40,402 nucleotides of DNA, taken from contig NZ_LMSP01000014.1 in the NCBI RefSeq assembly GCF_001429545.1, positions 41,983 through 82,384 of the forward strand, given 5' to 3'. Below are positions 1 to 9,242 of this stretch, piece by piece. The notes beneath the pieces were generated by a model, which did no database searches, was not told the origin of the DNA, and saw only the letters and a program-made list of their open reading frames with translations. The stretch comes from Paenibacillus sp. Soil787 (GTDB taxonomy: Bacteria; Bacillota; Bacilli; Paenibacillales; NBRC-103111). Position numbers and translations under genes: made by a program. Positions within the stretch are counted from its first letter, which is position 1, and every line of letters begins with the position of its first letter.

Positions 1-182
1 CCGAGAAGTCCGATTCGGCCTTCTATGTTGGGGTGCTTTGGATGTATAGATGGCTGTTTCAGGAGCGGCGCTTTATGATTTGAATAGCGTGTCTGTACTT
101 TGAATTCTTCTGACATTCATGTAGTTCATTTCTTTTGATATTCCCTCAAGTCAATTTGAAATAGTTTAATAAAATGCTTTTA

Positions 183-199
183 TGTTATTTAATATAACA
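183..199. promoter_or_regulatory. GlnR/TnrA-type nitrogen control box
   Basis: TGTTATTTAATATAACA matches the known GlnR/TnrA consensus TGTNA-N7-TNACA exactly at every fixed position, as an almost perfect palindrome in AT-rich DNA. Nitrogen control of nitrate assimilation by TnrA or GlnR is established in Bacillus; use here is inferred from the motif and its position upstream of nasD. Confidence 0.6.
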
Positions 200-410
200 T
201 GAAAGCGTTTTTTATATCGTATTAAATTAACTTATTGTTCGTATATTACATAATTTAACTATAGTTTATTTGTAAAAGCGAACAATCGTCTAATTGAAAT
301 AACAAAATGTTCGTATAAATAAGGAGTATTTGTTTGTTAAACTAAGTGGAGTTGCAAATTTTTGTTGAAAAATACGAATTTCTGAGGTACATTATTAGTA
401 ATTGTTCGTA

Positions 411-427
411 TGTTAGATAATTTAACG
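411..427. promoter_or_regulatory. Second, imperfect GlnR/TnrA-type box
   Basis: TGTTAGATAATTTAACG differs from TGTNA-N7-TNACA only at the last base. It forms the right half of the second 25-nt direct-repeat copy, while the first repeat copy (235-259) has TATTA in place of TGTTA and so lacks the box. It lies just downstream of the possible promoter at 365-393, where a bound regulator could repress. Confidence 0.4.
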
Positions 428-518
428 TAAAAAATGCACTTGTAACGGAAATTAAAGAATTAATATATTAACTAACATTTAATGTGACAATAAAATCGAT
501 ACAGGAGCGTGAATCACA

Positions 519-2951
519 ATGAAGAAAAAAATTGTTATGGTAGGAAACGGAATGGCTGGAGTCAGTTGTATCGAGCAAATGCTAAAGCTTGCGCCGAACC
601 GCTACGAAATTACAATCTTCGGAAGCGAACCGCACCCGAACTATAATCGCATCCTGCTTTCGTCGGTTTTGGCCGGAGATGCCGATATGAAGGACATTGT
701 TATCAACGACTGGTCCTGGTACGAAGAGAATCACATCACATTGTATACGGGGCATACGGTTAACAAAATTGATACGGAACGCAAGCTCGTAAGATCGGAC
801 GGGGGTATCAGCGTCCCTTACGATGAACTGATCATTGCGACAGGATCGCTGCCGTTCATGCTTCCACTGCCTGGTGCGGACAAAGAAGGCGTCATCGCCT
901 TCCGGGATATCAAAGATTGCGAGACGATGATTGAAACTGCTAAGAAATACAAGAAAGCGGTCGTGATTGGCGGAGGGCTTCTCGGTCTGGAGGCAGCGCG
1001 TGGCTTGCTAAATTTGAATATGGAAGTATCGGTTGTACATATAAACGAATACTTGATGAATCTACAGCTAGACAGAACAGCTTCTCTCTTGCTGCAGCAA
1101 GAATTGGAACGCCAAGGAATGAAGTTTCTGTTAAAGAAAAACAGCGAATCGATACTCGGGAAAAAACGTGTTACGGGGCTTCGTTTTACCGACGGATCAG
1201 AAGTTGAAGCGGACCTAGTGGTCATGGCCGTGGGGATTCGCCCTAACATTGCACTTGCCAAAAGCAGCGGGATTGAGATTAATCGTGGTATTGTCGTCAA
1301 TGACCTTCTCGAAACGAACGTGCCTAACATCTATTCCGTCGGCGAATGTGCCGAGCATCGCGGTGTAGCGTACGGCTTAGTCGCTCCGCTCTACGAGCAA
1401 GGCGGGGTGCTTGCTAGACGGCTCGCAGGCATAGAGACCGCTGGTTATCAAGGCTCCGTTGTATCGACCAAGCTGAAAGTATCGGGCGTGGACGTGTTCT
1501 CCGTAGGTGAATATGCAGATAAACCTGACACCCGTGCCGTACGCGTGCAGGATGATTTCGCAGGCATATATAAAAAGGTCGTCATTAGAGAAGGCAAAGT
1601 CATCGGCGCGGTCTTGTTCGGTGACATCAGTGACGGCTCTCGCCTGTTTGCGATGATTCGTAATGGTGAAGATGTGACAGGCAAAGAAAAGACAGTGCTC
1701 CTCGGTGAAGGAGGAGGTCAGGCGAAATCTGGTGTAGATTTGGTTGCGTCGATGGGCGATGACGAAATTGTTTGCGGCTGTAATGGTGTATCCAAAGGCG
1801 CGGTCGTTCAGGCTATTCAAGAAAAAGGCTGCTCAAGCATCAATGAGATAAAAGCGTGTACCAAAGCTTCTGCTTCCTGCGGTGGCTGTAAACCGTTGGT
1901 AGCTGATGTGCTCACATACGTACTCGGCGCAGACGGTGTGAAAACCGTGAAAGAAGGCATATGCGGCTGTACGACACTCGGACGTGATGAAGTGGTGGAA
2001 GCGATCCGCGGTATGAGATTGACGACATCGAAGGAAGTCATGAATGTACTGGAATGGTCGAACACAGAAGGCTGCTCCAAATGTCGCCCTGCGCTCAACT
2101 ATTATCTTGCCATGGTATGGCCGGAAGAGCATGAAGACGAAAGAGAATCCCGCTTTGTGAACGAACGCAATCACGCGAATATCCAGAAGGATGGCACGTA
2201 CTCTGTCGTTCCGAGAATGTATGGGGGTGTAACGACACCCAAGGATCTGAAAAAAATCGCAGAAATCGCAGAGAAATACGAAGTGCCGCTCGTGAAAGTG
2301 ACAGGTGGTCAGCGTATCGACTTGCTTGGCGTGAAGAAGGAGGACTTGCCGGGCATGTGGGCTGATCTCGATATGCCGTCAGGCTACGCGTACGGTAAGT
2401 CGCTGCGTACTGTGAAAACGTGCGTAGGCTCGACGTTCTGCCGCTTCGGAACGCAAGATGCTATCGGCATGGGCATTCAGCTTGAGAAGAAGTTTGAGCG
2501 TCTGGGCACGCCGGCGAAAGTTAAAATGGCCGTATCGGGCTGTCCCCGGAACTGCGCGGAAGCCACGATTAAGGACTTTGGTGTTGTGGCGATTGACGGA
2601 GGTTGGGAGCTGCATGTCGGCGGTAACGGAGGCACGAAACTCCGCGGAACCGATTTGCTGTGCAAAGTGAAAACGGAAGAAGAAGTACTGGAATGGTCCG
2701 GCGCTTATCTGCAGTACTATCGCGAAACAGGGAAGTACAACGAACGGACTGCCGAGTGGGTAGAACGTGTCGGTTTAGATACAATCAAAGCTGCGCTGGA
2801 GAGTAAAGAAGACCGCGCCGCTCTAATAGAGCGCATTGAGAAGGCGCTGGATCTGATGAAAGATCCTTGGAAAGAAATCATTGAACAGCAAGAGCTGCGC
2901 AAGACATTCGTTCCGATGGAAGAACAGTCGGCAGAGTCTATTTTGAAATAG
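519..2951 (+). CDS. nasD: Assimilatory nitrite reductase [NAD(P)H] large subunit
   Basis: 810 aa, a normal length for NirB/NasD. It reduces nitrite to ammonium with NAD(P)H in the cytoplasm. The N-terminal half is an FAD/NAD disulfide-oxidoreductase-type module: FAD-binding GNGMAG near residues 8-13 and NAD-binding GGGLLGLEAARG near 150. Two BFD-like [2Fe-2S] domains follow, at about 417-465 (CGC, then CGGC) and 480-540 (CGC, then CSKC). The C-terminal nitrite/sulfite reductase domain keeps all four sirohaem/[4Fe-4S] cysteines, C635, C641, C675 and C679. A GGAG lies 11 nt before the ATG. It is the first gene of a five-gene + strand cluster and sits 14 bp from the small subunit. The symbol follows Bacillus usage; nirB is equivalent. 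Confidence 0.95.
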   Translation: MKKKIVMVGNGMAGVSCIEQMLKLAPNRYEITIFGSEPHPNYNRILLSSVLAGDADMKDIVINDWSWYEENHITLYTGHTVNKIDTERKLVRSDGGISVPYDELIIATGSLPFMLPLPGADKEGVIAFRDIKDCETMIETAKKYKKAVVIGGGLLGLEAARGLLNLNMEVSVVHINEYLMNLQLDRTASLLLQQELERQGMKFLLKKNSESILGKKRVTGLRFTDGSEVEADLVVMAVGIRPNIALAKSSGIEINRGIVVNDLLETNVPNIYSVGECAEHRGVAYGLVAPLYEQGGVLARRLAGIETAGYQGSVVSTKLKVSGVDVFSVGEYADKPDTRAVRVQDDFAGIYKKVVIREGKVIGAVLFGDISDGSRLFAMIRNGEDVTGKEKTVLLGEGGGQAKSGVDLVASMGDDEIVCGCNGVSKGAVVQAIQEKGCSSINEIKACTKASASCGGCKPLVADVLTYVLGADGVKTVKEGICGCTTLGRDEVVEAIRGMRLTTSKEVMNVLEWSNTEGCSKCRPALNYYLAMVWPEEHEDERESRFVNERNHANIQKDGTYSVVPRMYGGVTTPKDLKKIAEIAEKYEVPLVKVTGGQRIDLLGVKKEDLPGMWADLDMPSGYAYGKSLRTVKTCVGSTFCRFGTQDAIGMGIQLEKKFERLGTPAKVKMAVSGCPRNCAEATIKDFGVVAIDGGWELHVGGNGGTKLRGTDLLCKVKTEEEVLEWSGAYLQYYRETGKYNERTAEWVERVGLDTIKAALESKEDRAALIERIEKALDLMKDPWKEIIEQQELRKTFVPMEEQSAESILK

Positions 2952-2965
2952 AGGGGATGAGACAT

Positions 2966-3298
2966 ATGAAACGAGTTCACGTTGGGAACATTTCGGAAAT
3001 TGTGGAAAAAAGATCGAGGGTTGTTCGGATCGGCGCCTTAGAAATCGCGATGTTCAAGCTTTCGGGTGGTGCTATCAAAGCCATTGAGAATCGCTGCCCG
3101 CACAAAGCGGGTAAGCTTTCCGAAGGCATCGTGTGCGATCATCACGTATTTTGCCCGCTGCATGACTGGAAGATCGATTTGCACGATGGCGTCGTTCAAG
3201 CGCCGGACGAAGGGTGCGTAACGGCTTTCCAGGTGGAAGTGGATGAGAGCGGAGATATGTATCTGCATATTGCAGAGGAAAGTATCTTGGTATCCTAA
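2966..3298 (+). CDS. nasE: Nitrite reductase small subunit, Rieske type
   Basis: 110 aa from the chosen start. An in-frame ATG at 2957 directly abuts the GAGGGG ribosome site, so the ATG at 2966, about 9 nt downstream of it, is preferred. The protein is a small Rieske domain and keeps a full ligand set, C44-P-H46 and C63-P-L-H66, so it should bind a [2Fe-2S] cluster, unlike the E. coli NirD branch, which lacks these ligands. It partners the large subunit encoded immediately upstream in NAD(P)H-nitrite reductase. Confidence 0.9.
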   Translation: MKRVHVGNISEIVEKRSRVVRIGALEIAMFKLSGGAIKAIENRCPHKAGKLSEGIVCDHHVFCPLHDWKIDLHDGVVQAPDEGCVTAFQVEVDESGDMYLHIAEESILVS

Positions 3299-3318
3299 CC
3301 GAGGAGAGTGCCGTAATT

Positions 3319-4497
3319 ATGCGATCAAATGGATCTGCCCTTGCGCTAGGGTTATCAACAATGGCTATGATGGCTTCGTTTGTCATTTGGAGTTTATTTT
3401 CTCCGATTGCCGGACAAATTCAGGAACTGTTTCATCTCAGTACTATTCAAAAAAGTGTGCTGATCGCCACGCCGGTTTTGCTAGGATCTATCTTGCGAAT
3501 CCCGATGGGGATTTACACGGATCGCTTCGGCGGTAAGCGGGTATTTGCATCGACGATGCTGTTTCTAGTGATACCTCTGCTGCTAGCAGGATGGGTCCAT
3601 TCTTATTGGCTTCTGCTGCTGTGTGCACTGTTTATCGGGATGGCTGGGACGACTTTTGCCATTTCCCTAACGTATGTATCCAGATGGTTCCCGCCGGAGA
3701 GACAGGGTCTCGTGCTTGGATTAGCCGGACTGGGCAACTTGGGCGGTGCAGCGGCGAGTTATACGTTACCCTTCGTTTTTAACAGTTACGGTTTGCAATG
3801 GGTGTTTTGGAGTCTAGCGATCATGATTGTGATCATAACGGCGATCTTTTGGATCGGAACGAAGGATTTGCCTGCACCGACTAAGGTGAAGACGTTCAAA
3901 CAATCAATGGTTGTGCTTAAGGAACCATCGACGTGGTATTTATCTGCTTTTTATTTTCTGACATTCGGCGGTTTCGTTGCTTTCAGCGTCTACTTGCCAA
4001 CATTTCTCAAAGATTTGTTCCGGTTGTCAGCAACGGAAGCGGGCGTGAAAACGGCTGGGTTTGTTGTTATTGCCACGCTAATTCGCCCCTTAGGCGGATA
4101 TTTGGCGGACCGCATCGGTTCACGCAGAGTTCTGGTGGTTGTGTTTGCAGGAATCATCGTCGCTTCGCTTGCTATGGCGGCGTCCTTGCATCAATTTACC
4201 GGGTTTAGTGTGAGCTGTCTGGCTGCAGCCACCTTACTCGGAGTAGGGAACGGGGCTGTGTTTAAAATGGTTCCGGAAGTCTCCTCAGGCAATACGGGAG
4301 CGGTAACGGGTATCGTTGGCGCCGCAGGCGGTGTGGGTGGTTTTTTTCCGCCTATCGTACTCGGAATTATTAAAGATTTGTCAGGCGCATACACGCTTGG
4401 GTTCATCATGCTTATGCTCTTTGCATGCGTTTGTCTTTATATGAATCATGCGACTAAACGTATGGTAATCAACAAACAGGGCGCGACAGCAGTTTAA
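3319..4497 (+). CDS. nasA: Nitrate/nitrite transporter, MFS family (NarK/NasA-like)
   Basis: 392 aa, about 12 hydrophobic segments, typical of major facilitator nitrate/nitrite porters. The loop after the second helix reads RIPMGIYTDRFGGKRVF, matching the MFS loop 2-3 signature, and glycine-rich helices occur near residues 115-150 and 320-345 (GAAGGVGG). GAGGAG precedes the ATG by about 12 nt. It sits between the nitrite reductase and nitrate reductase genes, so nitrate uptake, with possible nitrite export, is the natural role. Whether it prefers nitrate or nitrite cannot be told from sequence. Confidence 0.88.
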   Translation: MRSNGSALALGLSTMAMMASFVIWSLFSPIAGQIQELFHLSTIQKSVLIATPVLLGSILRIPMGIYTDRFGGKRVFASTMLFLVIPLLLAGWVHSYWLLLLCALFIGMAGTTFAISLTYVSRWFPPERQGLVLGLAGLGNLGGAAASYTLPFVFNSYGLQWVFWSLAIMIVIITAIFWIGTKDLPAPTKVKTFKQSMVVLKEPSTWYLSAFYFLTFGGFVAFSVYLPTFLKDLFRLSATEAGVKTAGFVVIATLIRPLGGYLADRIGSRRVLVVVFAGIIVASLAMAASLHQFTGFSVSCLAAATLLGVGNGAVFKMVPEVSSGNTGAVTGIVGAAGGVGGFFPPIVLGIIKDLSGAYTLGFIMLMLFACVCLYMNHATKRMVINKQGATAV

Positions 4498-4559
4498 GTA
4501 GGGAAGAACCCTTAGACGGGGACGGAACTTCAGCATGGAAACGTGGAGGTCAAGCATAT

Positions 4560-6944
4560 ATGGGGAAACAAAAACTTGTCTTAATCGGTAACGGTATGGC
4601 CGGAGTGCGCTGCGTGGAAGAAATTCTGGGGCTTGCTCCCGATCGTTTCGAGATTACGATTTTCGGTGGTGAGCCGCACCCGAACTATAACCGCATCATG
4701 CTTTCCAAGGTGCTTCAGGGTGATACAACTGTGAATGACATTACCATCAATGACTGGCAGTGGTATAACGATAACGGTATCACGCTTTATGCAGGTGATC
4801 CGGTTGTCAGTATCGATACGGCAAATCGGCAGGTCATCAGCGAAAAGGGGCGTACTGTCCGGTACGATCAACTCATCCTCGCCACTGGATCATTGCCGTT
4901 CATGCTTCCGCTGCCGGGGGCGGATAAGCCGGGAGTGACAGCTTTCCGGGATATTAACGATTGCAACAAAATGCTGGAAGCTTCCAAATCATATAAAAAA
5001 GCCGTCGTTATCGGAGGCGGTTTACTTGGATTGGAAGCCGCGCGAGGTCTGCTCAATCTCGGGATGGAAGTTCATGTCGTGCATATTTTCAATCATCTAA
5101 TGGAGCGTCAGTTGACTCCGACGTCAGCGAATATGCTGCGCAAAGAGCTGGAAAAGCAGGGCATGCGCTTTCTACTTGAAAAGCAGACGGAAAAAATCAT
5201 CGGTAAAAAACGGGTGGAAGGTCTGCAGTTTAAGGATGGAAGCAAAGTGGAGGCCGATCTTGTCGTTATTGCGGTAGGCGTGCGCCCGAATATTAAGCTT
5301 GCGGAAGACAGCGGCGTGGAGACGAATCGGGCGATTGTCGTTAATGATTTCATGGAGACGAATGTGCCCGGTGTCTATGCAGTCGGAGAGTGTGCAGAGC
5401 ATCGCGGGATGGTATACGGTCTCGTAGCGCCGTTGTATGATCAAGGCAAAGTGCTAGCGAAGAGGATTTGCGGCATCGATACGGAAGGCTATCCAGGCTC
5501 AATCTTGTACTCCCAGTTGAAAGTATCCGGTGTAGAGGTATTCTCGGCTGGAGAGATCCGTGATTCCGAGATTACCACTTCACTCAAAACGATCGACGGT
5601 GTGCATAGCACTTATAAAAAAATTGCTATTCGCGACAACAAAATTGTCGGAGCGGTATTGTTCGGCGACAGCAGCGAAGGCAACAAACTGCTTGGTTACA
5701 TCAAGCAGCAAGCGGACGTGTCCGTGTTGGAGAAAGAAGCAGCAGGAGGAGGCGGTGCGGATGAAGCGTATGCGGCATCGCTGTCTCCTAACGCGACCGT
5801 ATGCTCCTGTAACGGCGTAACGAAGGGCGCAATCATGGATGCGGTTCGCGAGAATGGCTGCGAAAGCGTCGAAGACGTTCGCTCCTGCACTCGCGCATCG
5901 AGCACTTGCGGCGGATGTAAGCCGCTCGTGTCCGCGATGCTGCAGCTAGCGCTGCAGAGCAAGAATGCGCCGGCAGCGGCGAAGGAGACGGTGTGCGGCT
6001 GCACAACGCACAGCCATGACGAGCTGCGAGCGGCGGTGCGCAGCGCAGGGTTTGCCACAGCGCGCGAAGCGATGAACGCGCTGGGTTGGAGCAAGGCGGA
6101 CGGCTGCGCAGCGTGTCGTCCGGCCTTGCAGTACTACGTCGGCCAAGCGCTAGGCGCTGTGACCGACGTCGCAGGTGGTGGAGCGGCGGCTGAGGCAGCT
6201 CCAGCGGCGAGCTTGCTCAAAGACGGCACGTACGCCGCCCGACCCCGTATGTACGGCGGCGTCACGAGCGCCGAGCAGCTAAGACGAATCGCGGATGTGA
6301 TCGACAAGTACAACATTCCGTTGGTGAAGCTGACCGGCGGCGCTCATCTAGATCTGCTCGGCATCGACGCAGCGCATGTTGGCTCCGTCGGTGCGGAACT
6401 CGGACAGCCGAATGCAGCGGCTCCGGCCTATGGCAAAACCATAGCTTCCGTAACAACATGCACTGGAATCGGATACGATCCCAGCGCAATGCAGGATTCC
6501 ATCGGGCTGGGCGCCAGCCTCGAATACAGATTGGAGCGCCTGCAAATGCCGGCTGTCGTGAGCGCAGCTGTTTCTGGAAGCCCTCTGCACCGCGCGGGGA
6601 CACTCGCCAAGGATCTTGGCATTGTCGGCGTACCGGGCGGCTGGGAAATCTATGTAGGAGGCAGCGGTGGGGCAAAGCTCCGTCAAGGAGAGCTGCTGTG
6701 CATGGAGCCTTCAGAAGGCGCAGTGCTGGAGCTGTCGGCGGCTTTCTTCCAGTGGTATCGAGAAGAGGCAAATTACGGTGAAACGACAGCGCAGTGGATC
6801 GAGCGCATAGGCATTACACAGCTGCGAGAAGGATTGTTCAATCTCCTGTTCCGAGCTGATCTGATCGCGAGAATGAACGCAGAATTGCAAGTTACGGAAC
6901 AGCAGCAAATAAATCCGCAGCCGATGGTTGCTTTGATAAGGTGA
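4560..6944 (+). CDS. nasB: Assimilatory nitrate reductase electron-transfer subunit (NirB paralogue with degenerate sirohaem domain)
   Basis: 794 aa and collinear with the nasD product 1.6 kb upstream: FAD module (GNGMAG near residue 9, GGGLLGLEAARG near 150), first BFD-like [2Fe-2S] domain near 412-460 (CSC, then CGGC), second near 478-535 (CGC, then CAAC), then a C-terminal domain still alignable to nitrite reductase. In that last domain three of four cluster/sirohaem cysteines are gone: C634 remains, but the equivalents of C641, C675 and C679 are D640, S674 and R678. It therefore cannot bind the catalytic centre and most likely passes electrons from NAD(P)H to NasC, the role of NasB in B. 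subtilis. GGAGG lies 10 nt before the ATG. The stretch 5950-6330 is clearly GC- and alanine-rich. The stop overlaps the ribosome site of nasC. Confidence 0.88.
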   Translation: MGKQKLVLIGNGMAGVRCVEEILGLAPDRFEITIFGGEPHPNYNRIMLSKVLQGDTTVNDITINDWQWYNDNGITLYAGDPVVSIDTANRQVISEKGRTVRYDQLILATGSLPFMLPLPGADKPGVTAFRDINDCNKMLEASKSYKKAVVIGGGLLGLEAARGLLNLGMEVHVVHIFNHLMERQLTPTSANMLRKELEKQGMRFLLEKQTEKIIGKKRVEGLQFKDGSKVEADLVVIAVGVRPNIKLAEDSGVETNRAIVVNDFMETNVPGVYAVGECAEHRGMVYGLVAPLYDQGKVLAKRICGIDTEGYPGSILYSQLKVSGVEVFSAGEIRDSEITTSLKTIDGVHSTYKKIAIRDNKIVGAVLFGDSSEGNKLLGYIKQQADVSVLEKEAAGGGGADEAYAASLSPNATVCSCNGVTKGAIMDAVRENGCESVEDVRSCTRASSTCGGCKPLVSAMLQLALQSKNAPAAAKETVCGCTTHSHDELRAAVRSAGFATAREAMNALGWSKADGCAACRPALQYYVGQALGAVTDVAGGGAAAEAAPAASLLKDGTYAARPRMYGGVTSAEQLRRIADVIDKYNIPLVKLTGGAHLDLLGIDAAHVGSVGAELGQPNAAAPAYGKTIASVTTCTGIGYDPSAMQDSIGLGASLEYRLERLQMPAVVSAAVSGSPLHRAGTLAKDLGIVGVPGGWEIYVGGSGGAKLRQGELLCMEPSEGAVLELSAAFFQWYREEANYGETTAQWIERIGITQLREGLFNLLFRADLIARMNAELQVTEQQQINPQPMVALIR

Positions 6945-6953
6945 GCTGAGCGT

Positions 6954-9095
6954 ATGAGTCAATTATTGGAACATGAACAAGGTGGCGGTACAGGTTCGCT
7001 TCGTGTGATGGATACCCAGTGCCCTTTCTGCAGCGTGCAGTGTAAAATGCAAATCATCGAGGAACGGGGCACTGATGATGGTGAGCGTCCGACATATTCG
7101 GTCGTTCCGAAACCGAATGCGGCTTCGGAAGGGCGACTTTGTATCAAAGGCATGAATGCTTACCAGCATGTACTTACAGGAGAGCGTATTCTTCATCCGA
7201 TGATGAAGAAGGATGGTCAATTCGTCCGTATATCGTGGGAGGACGCGTATGAACAGATCGTCAGCAAGTTTACTGAGCTTCGCGGTCAGTACGGCAATCA
7301 TACGGTTGGCCTCTACGGAGGGGGTTCTCTGACGAATGAATCTGCTTATTTGTTGGGTAAATTCGCTCGTGTTGCGCTGCAGACGAAATACATTGATTAT
7401 AACGGCAGGTTTTGTATGTCGGCAGCGGCTTCGGCAGGTGTCAAGGTGTTTGGCATCGACCGTGGTCTGACGAATCAGCTGTCAGATATTGAATTGGCCG
7501 ATTGTATTATACTGGCAGGGACGAATATTGCGGAGTGTCAGCCGACACTTATGCCTTATTTTACAAGAGCAAAAGAAAAGGGTGCCTTTATCATAGCGAT
7601 CGATCCGAGGGAAACCGGTACGACCCGTGTCGCGGATATGCATTTGAGAGTGAAGCCGGGTATGGATGCGACTTTGGCTAACGGTATGCTGAAGATCCTG
7701 CTGGAAGAAGGGTTGATTGATCGGGATTTCGTCCAGCAGCGTACCAAAGGCTTTGCGGAACTTCAATCTCACTTGGAATCGCTTGATCTGAGTGAGATTG
7801 CTGAATTAACTGGAGTATCCGCCGAGTTGATCCGCAAAGCTGCGCTGGCTTACGGTAAAGCGGCCACAGGCATGGTGTTCACGGCAAGAGGCGTTGAGCA
7901 GCAAACCGACGGGCATATGGCGGTTCGCAACTTCCTAAACCTTGTTCTGCTGACAGGGAAAATCGGCAAACCGGGCTGCGGCTACGGCGCCGTCACCGGT
8001 CAAGGAAACGGTCAGGGCGGAAGGGAGCATGGACAGAAGGCTGACCAGCTTCCGGGCTACCGCCTGATCGAGAACCCCGAGGATCGCGCTTATGTCGCGA
8101 GTGTTTGGGGGATTGACCCGAGCGAGCTGCCTGGCAAAGGAGTCTCTGCGTACGAGATGATGGAGAAAGTTCACGAGCAGGAGATTCGCGCCTTGTTCGT
8201 GATGGGCTCCAATCCGCTTGTCTCCAATCCGAACGCTAACTTCGTCGAAGAAGGACTGAAGAAGCTCGATTTTCTTGTCGTAGCCGACTTCCTGATGTCA
8301 GAGACAGCGCTGCTCGCGGATCTGATTTTACCGGTATCGGCTTATCTGGAGAACGCAGGAACACTGACCAACCTCGAAGGACGCGTGCTGCTGAGGGAAG
8401 CTGGCCGCCCAGCGCCAGGTGAAGCGAAGCATGACTGGCAAATTCTCAGTGATTTAGCAGATAGGCTGGGCAAAGGTCAATACTTCAACTTCGCAGACGT
8501 CGAAGACATCTTTGATGAGCTTCGCTTAGCCAGTCGCGGCGGTGCAGCGGATTACTACGGCATAACGTATGACCGCTTACGGAAGGAAGAGGGGGTATAC
8601 TGGCCATGTCCGGAGCTGGAGCATCCCGGTGCGAAGCGGTTGTTTGAATCATCATTTCCGCTTCCGGAAGGCAAAGCGCTGCTGACTTCTGTGGAGAATC
8701 ATCTGCCGAAAGAGCAAGTCAACGAGGAGTTTCCGCTGTACCTGACAACCGGTCGTGTGCTTACGCATTATTTGACCGGCGTGCAGACAAGAAGAAGTCA
8801 TTCTTTGGCGGCGCATGATGTGGAGTCTTTCATGGAGATTCATCCGAAGACGGCCAAGAAGTACCGCATCGAAGATGCCACTCTCGTCAAGTTGGAATCC
8901 CGACGAGGTACGATCTATGTACGCAGCAGGTTCAGCAGCGACATTCGCGAAGATACGGTATTCGTACCAATGCATTGGAGCGATACGCAGAACGTCAACA
9001 AAATTACGCATGACGCGCTCGATCCGAACTGTAAAATGCCAGGTTTTAAAGTTTGTGCGGTAAACGCGAGTTCGTTAATTTCGGAATATGTTTAA
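6954..9095 (+). CDS. nasC: Assimilatory nitrate reductase catalytic subunit, molybdopterin type
   Basis: 713 aa, close to the length of Bacillus NasC. It reduces nitrate to nitrite in the cytoplasm using electrons from NasB. The N-terminal [4Fe-4S] motif is CPFCSVQC with a fourth cysteine in GRLCIKG, near residues 23-63. The long central molybdopterin oxidoreductase region includes GSNPLVSNPN and NAGTLTNLEGRV, and the C-terminal dinucleotide-binding domain (about 600-713) carries LTTGRVLTHYLTG. No C-terminal BFD domain is present, consistent with a separate NasB. AAGGTGAG ahead of the ATG overlaps the nasB stop. The last gene of the cluster; a strong terminator follows. Confidence 0.93.
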   Translation: MSQLLEHEQGGGTGSLRVMDTQCPFCSVQCKMQIIEERGTDDGERPTYSVVPKPNAASEGRLCIKGMNAYQHVLTGERILHPMMKKDGQFVRISWEDAYEQIVSKFTELRGQYGNHTVGLYGGGSLTNESAYLLGKFARVALQTKYIDYNGRFCMSAAASAGVKVFGIDRGLTNQLSDIELADCIILAGTNIAECQPTLMPYFTRAKEKGAFIIAIDPRETGTTRVADMHLRVKPGMDATLANGMLKILLEEGLIDRDFVQQRTKGFAELQSHLESLDLSEIAELTGVSAELIRKAALAYGKAATGMVFTARGVEQQTDGHMAVRNFLNLVLLTGKIGKPGCGYGAVTGQGNGQGGREHGQKADQLPGYRLIENPEDRAYVASVWGIDPSELPGKGVSAYEMMEKVHEQEIRALFVMGSNPLVSNPNANFVEEGLKKLDFLVVADFLMSETALLADLILPVSAYLENAGTLTNLEGRVLLREAGRPAPGEAKHDWQILSDLADRLGKGQYFNFADVEDIFDELRLASRGGAADYYGITYDRLRKEEGVYWPCPELEHPGAKRLFESSFPLPEGKALLTSVENHLPKEQVNEEFPLYLTTGRVLTHYLTGVQTRRSHSLAAHDVESFMEIHPKTAKKYRIEDATLVKLESRRGTIYVRSRFSSDIREDTVFVPMHWSDTQNVNKITHDALDPNCKMPGFKVCAVNASSLISEYV

Positions 9096-9102
9096 TATCC
9101 TG

Positions 9103-9148
9103 AAACCGATCCTGTGGGAGCTTTATTAAGCTCCCATAGGATCGGTTT
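9103..9148 (+). terminator. Rho-independent terminator of the nas cluster
   Basis: An inverted repeat with arms CCGATCCTGTGGGAGCTT (9106-9123) and 9128-9145 and loop TATT has one G-T wobble in 18 pairs. Flanking AAA and TTT extend the stem. It begins 8 nt after the nasC stop. Confidence 0.85.
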
Positions 9149-9196
9149 ATCTCGTTAGATAAGACTTACATGCCGCGTTGCGGCACCACTGATGAA

Positions 9197-9242
9197 TGAA
9201 AATTTTTAATTTTCAGGGCGGAAAGTATAAGTTTTATACTTT
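9197..9242. repeat. Two adjacent AT-rich hairpins
   Basis: TGAAAATT-TTT-AATTTTCA (9197-9215) and AAAGTATAA-GTT-TTATACTTT (9222-9242) are perfect inverted repeats six bases apart. The string GAAAGTATAA recurs near 9310, outside the hairpins. Neither is followed by a T-run beyond its own arm, so they are not clear terminators. Confidence 0.5.

Larger units (their letters stand above)
1..518. other. AT-rich regulatory region upstream of the nitrate assimilation cluster
   Basis: No convincing complete gene lies here. The stretch from about 160 to 500 is strongly AT-rich. It contains two GlnR/TnrA-type palindromes (183-199 and 411-427), a 25-nt direct repeat with two mismatches (235-259 and 402-426), and the heptamer TTCGTAT at 238, 310 and 405 with its reverse complement at 372-378. 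A possible sigma-A promoter is TTGAAA (365-370), 17-nt spacer, TACATT (388-393). The layout fits a multi-site controlled promoter for the nasD gene at 519; the exact transcription start cannot be set from sequence alone. Confidence 0.6.

Noticed and set aside
3..83. 27-codon open frame at the left edge that could be the tail of an upstream gene
   Set aside because: Too short and unlike any family I know; other frames are also open over the first 80 bases, and no terminator clearly follows.
199..212. Partial cre-like TGAAAGCGTTTTTT upstream of nasD
   Set aside because: The right half of the palindrome is missing.
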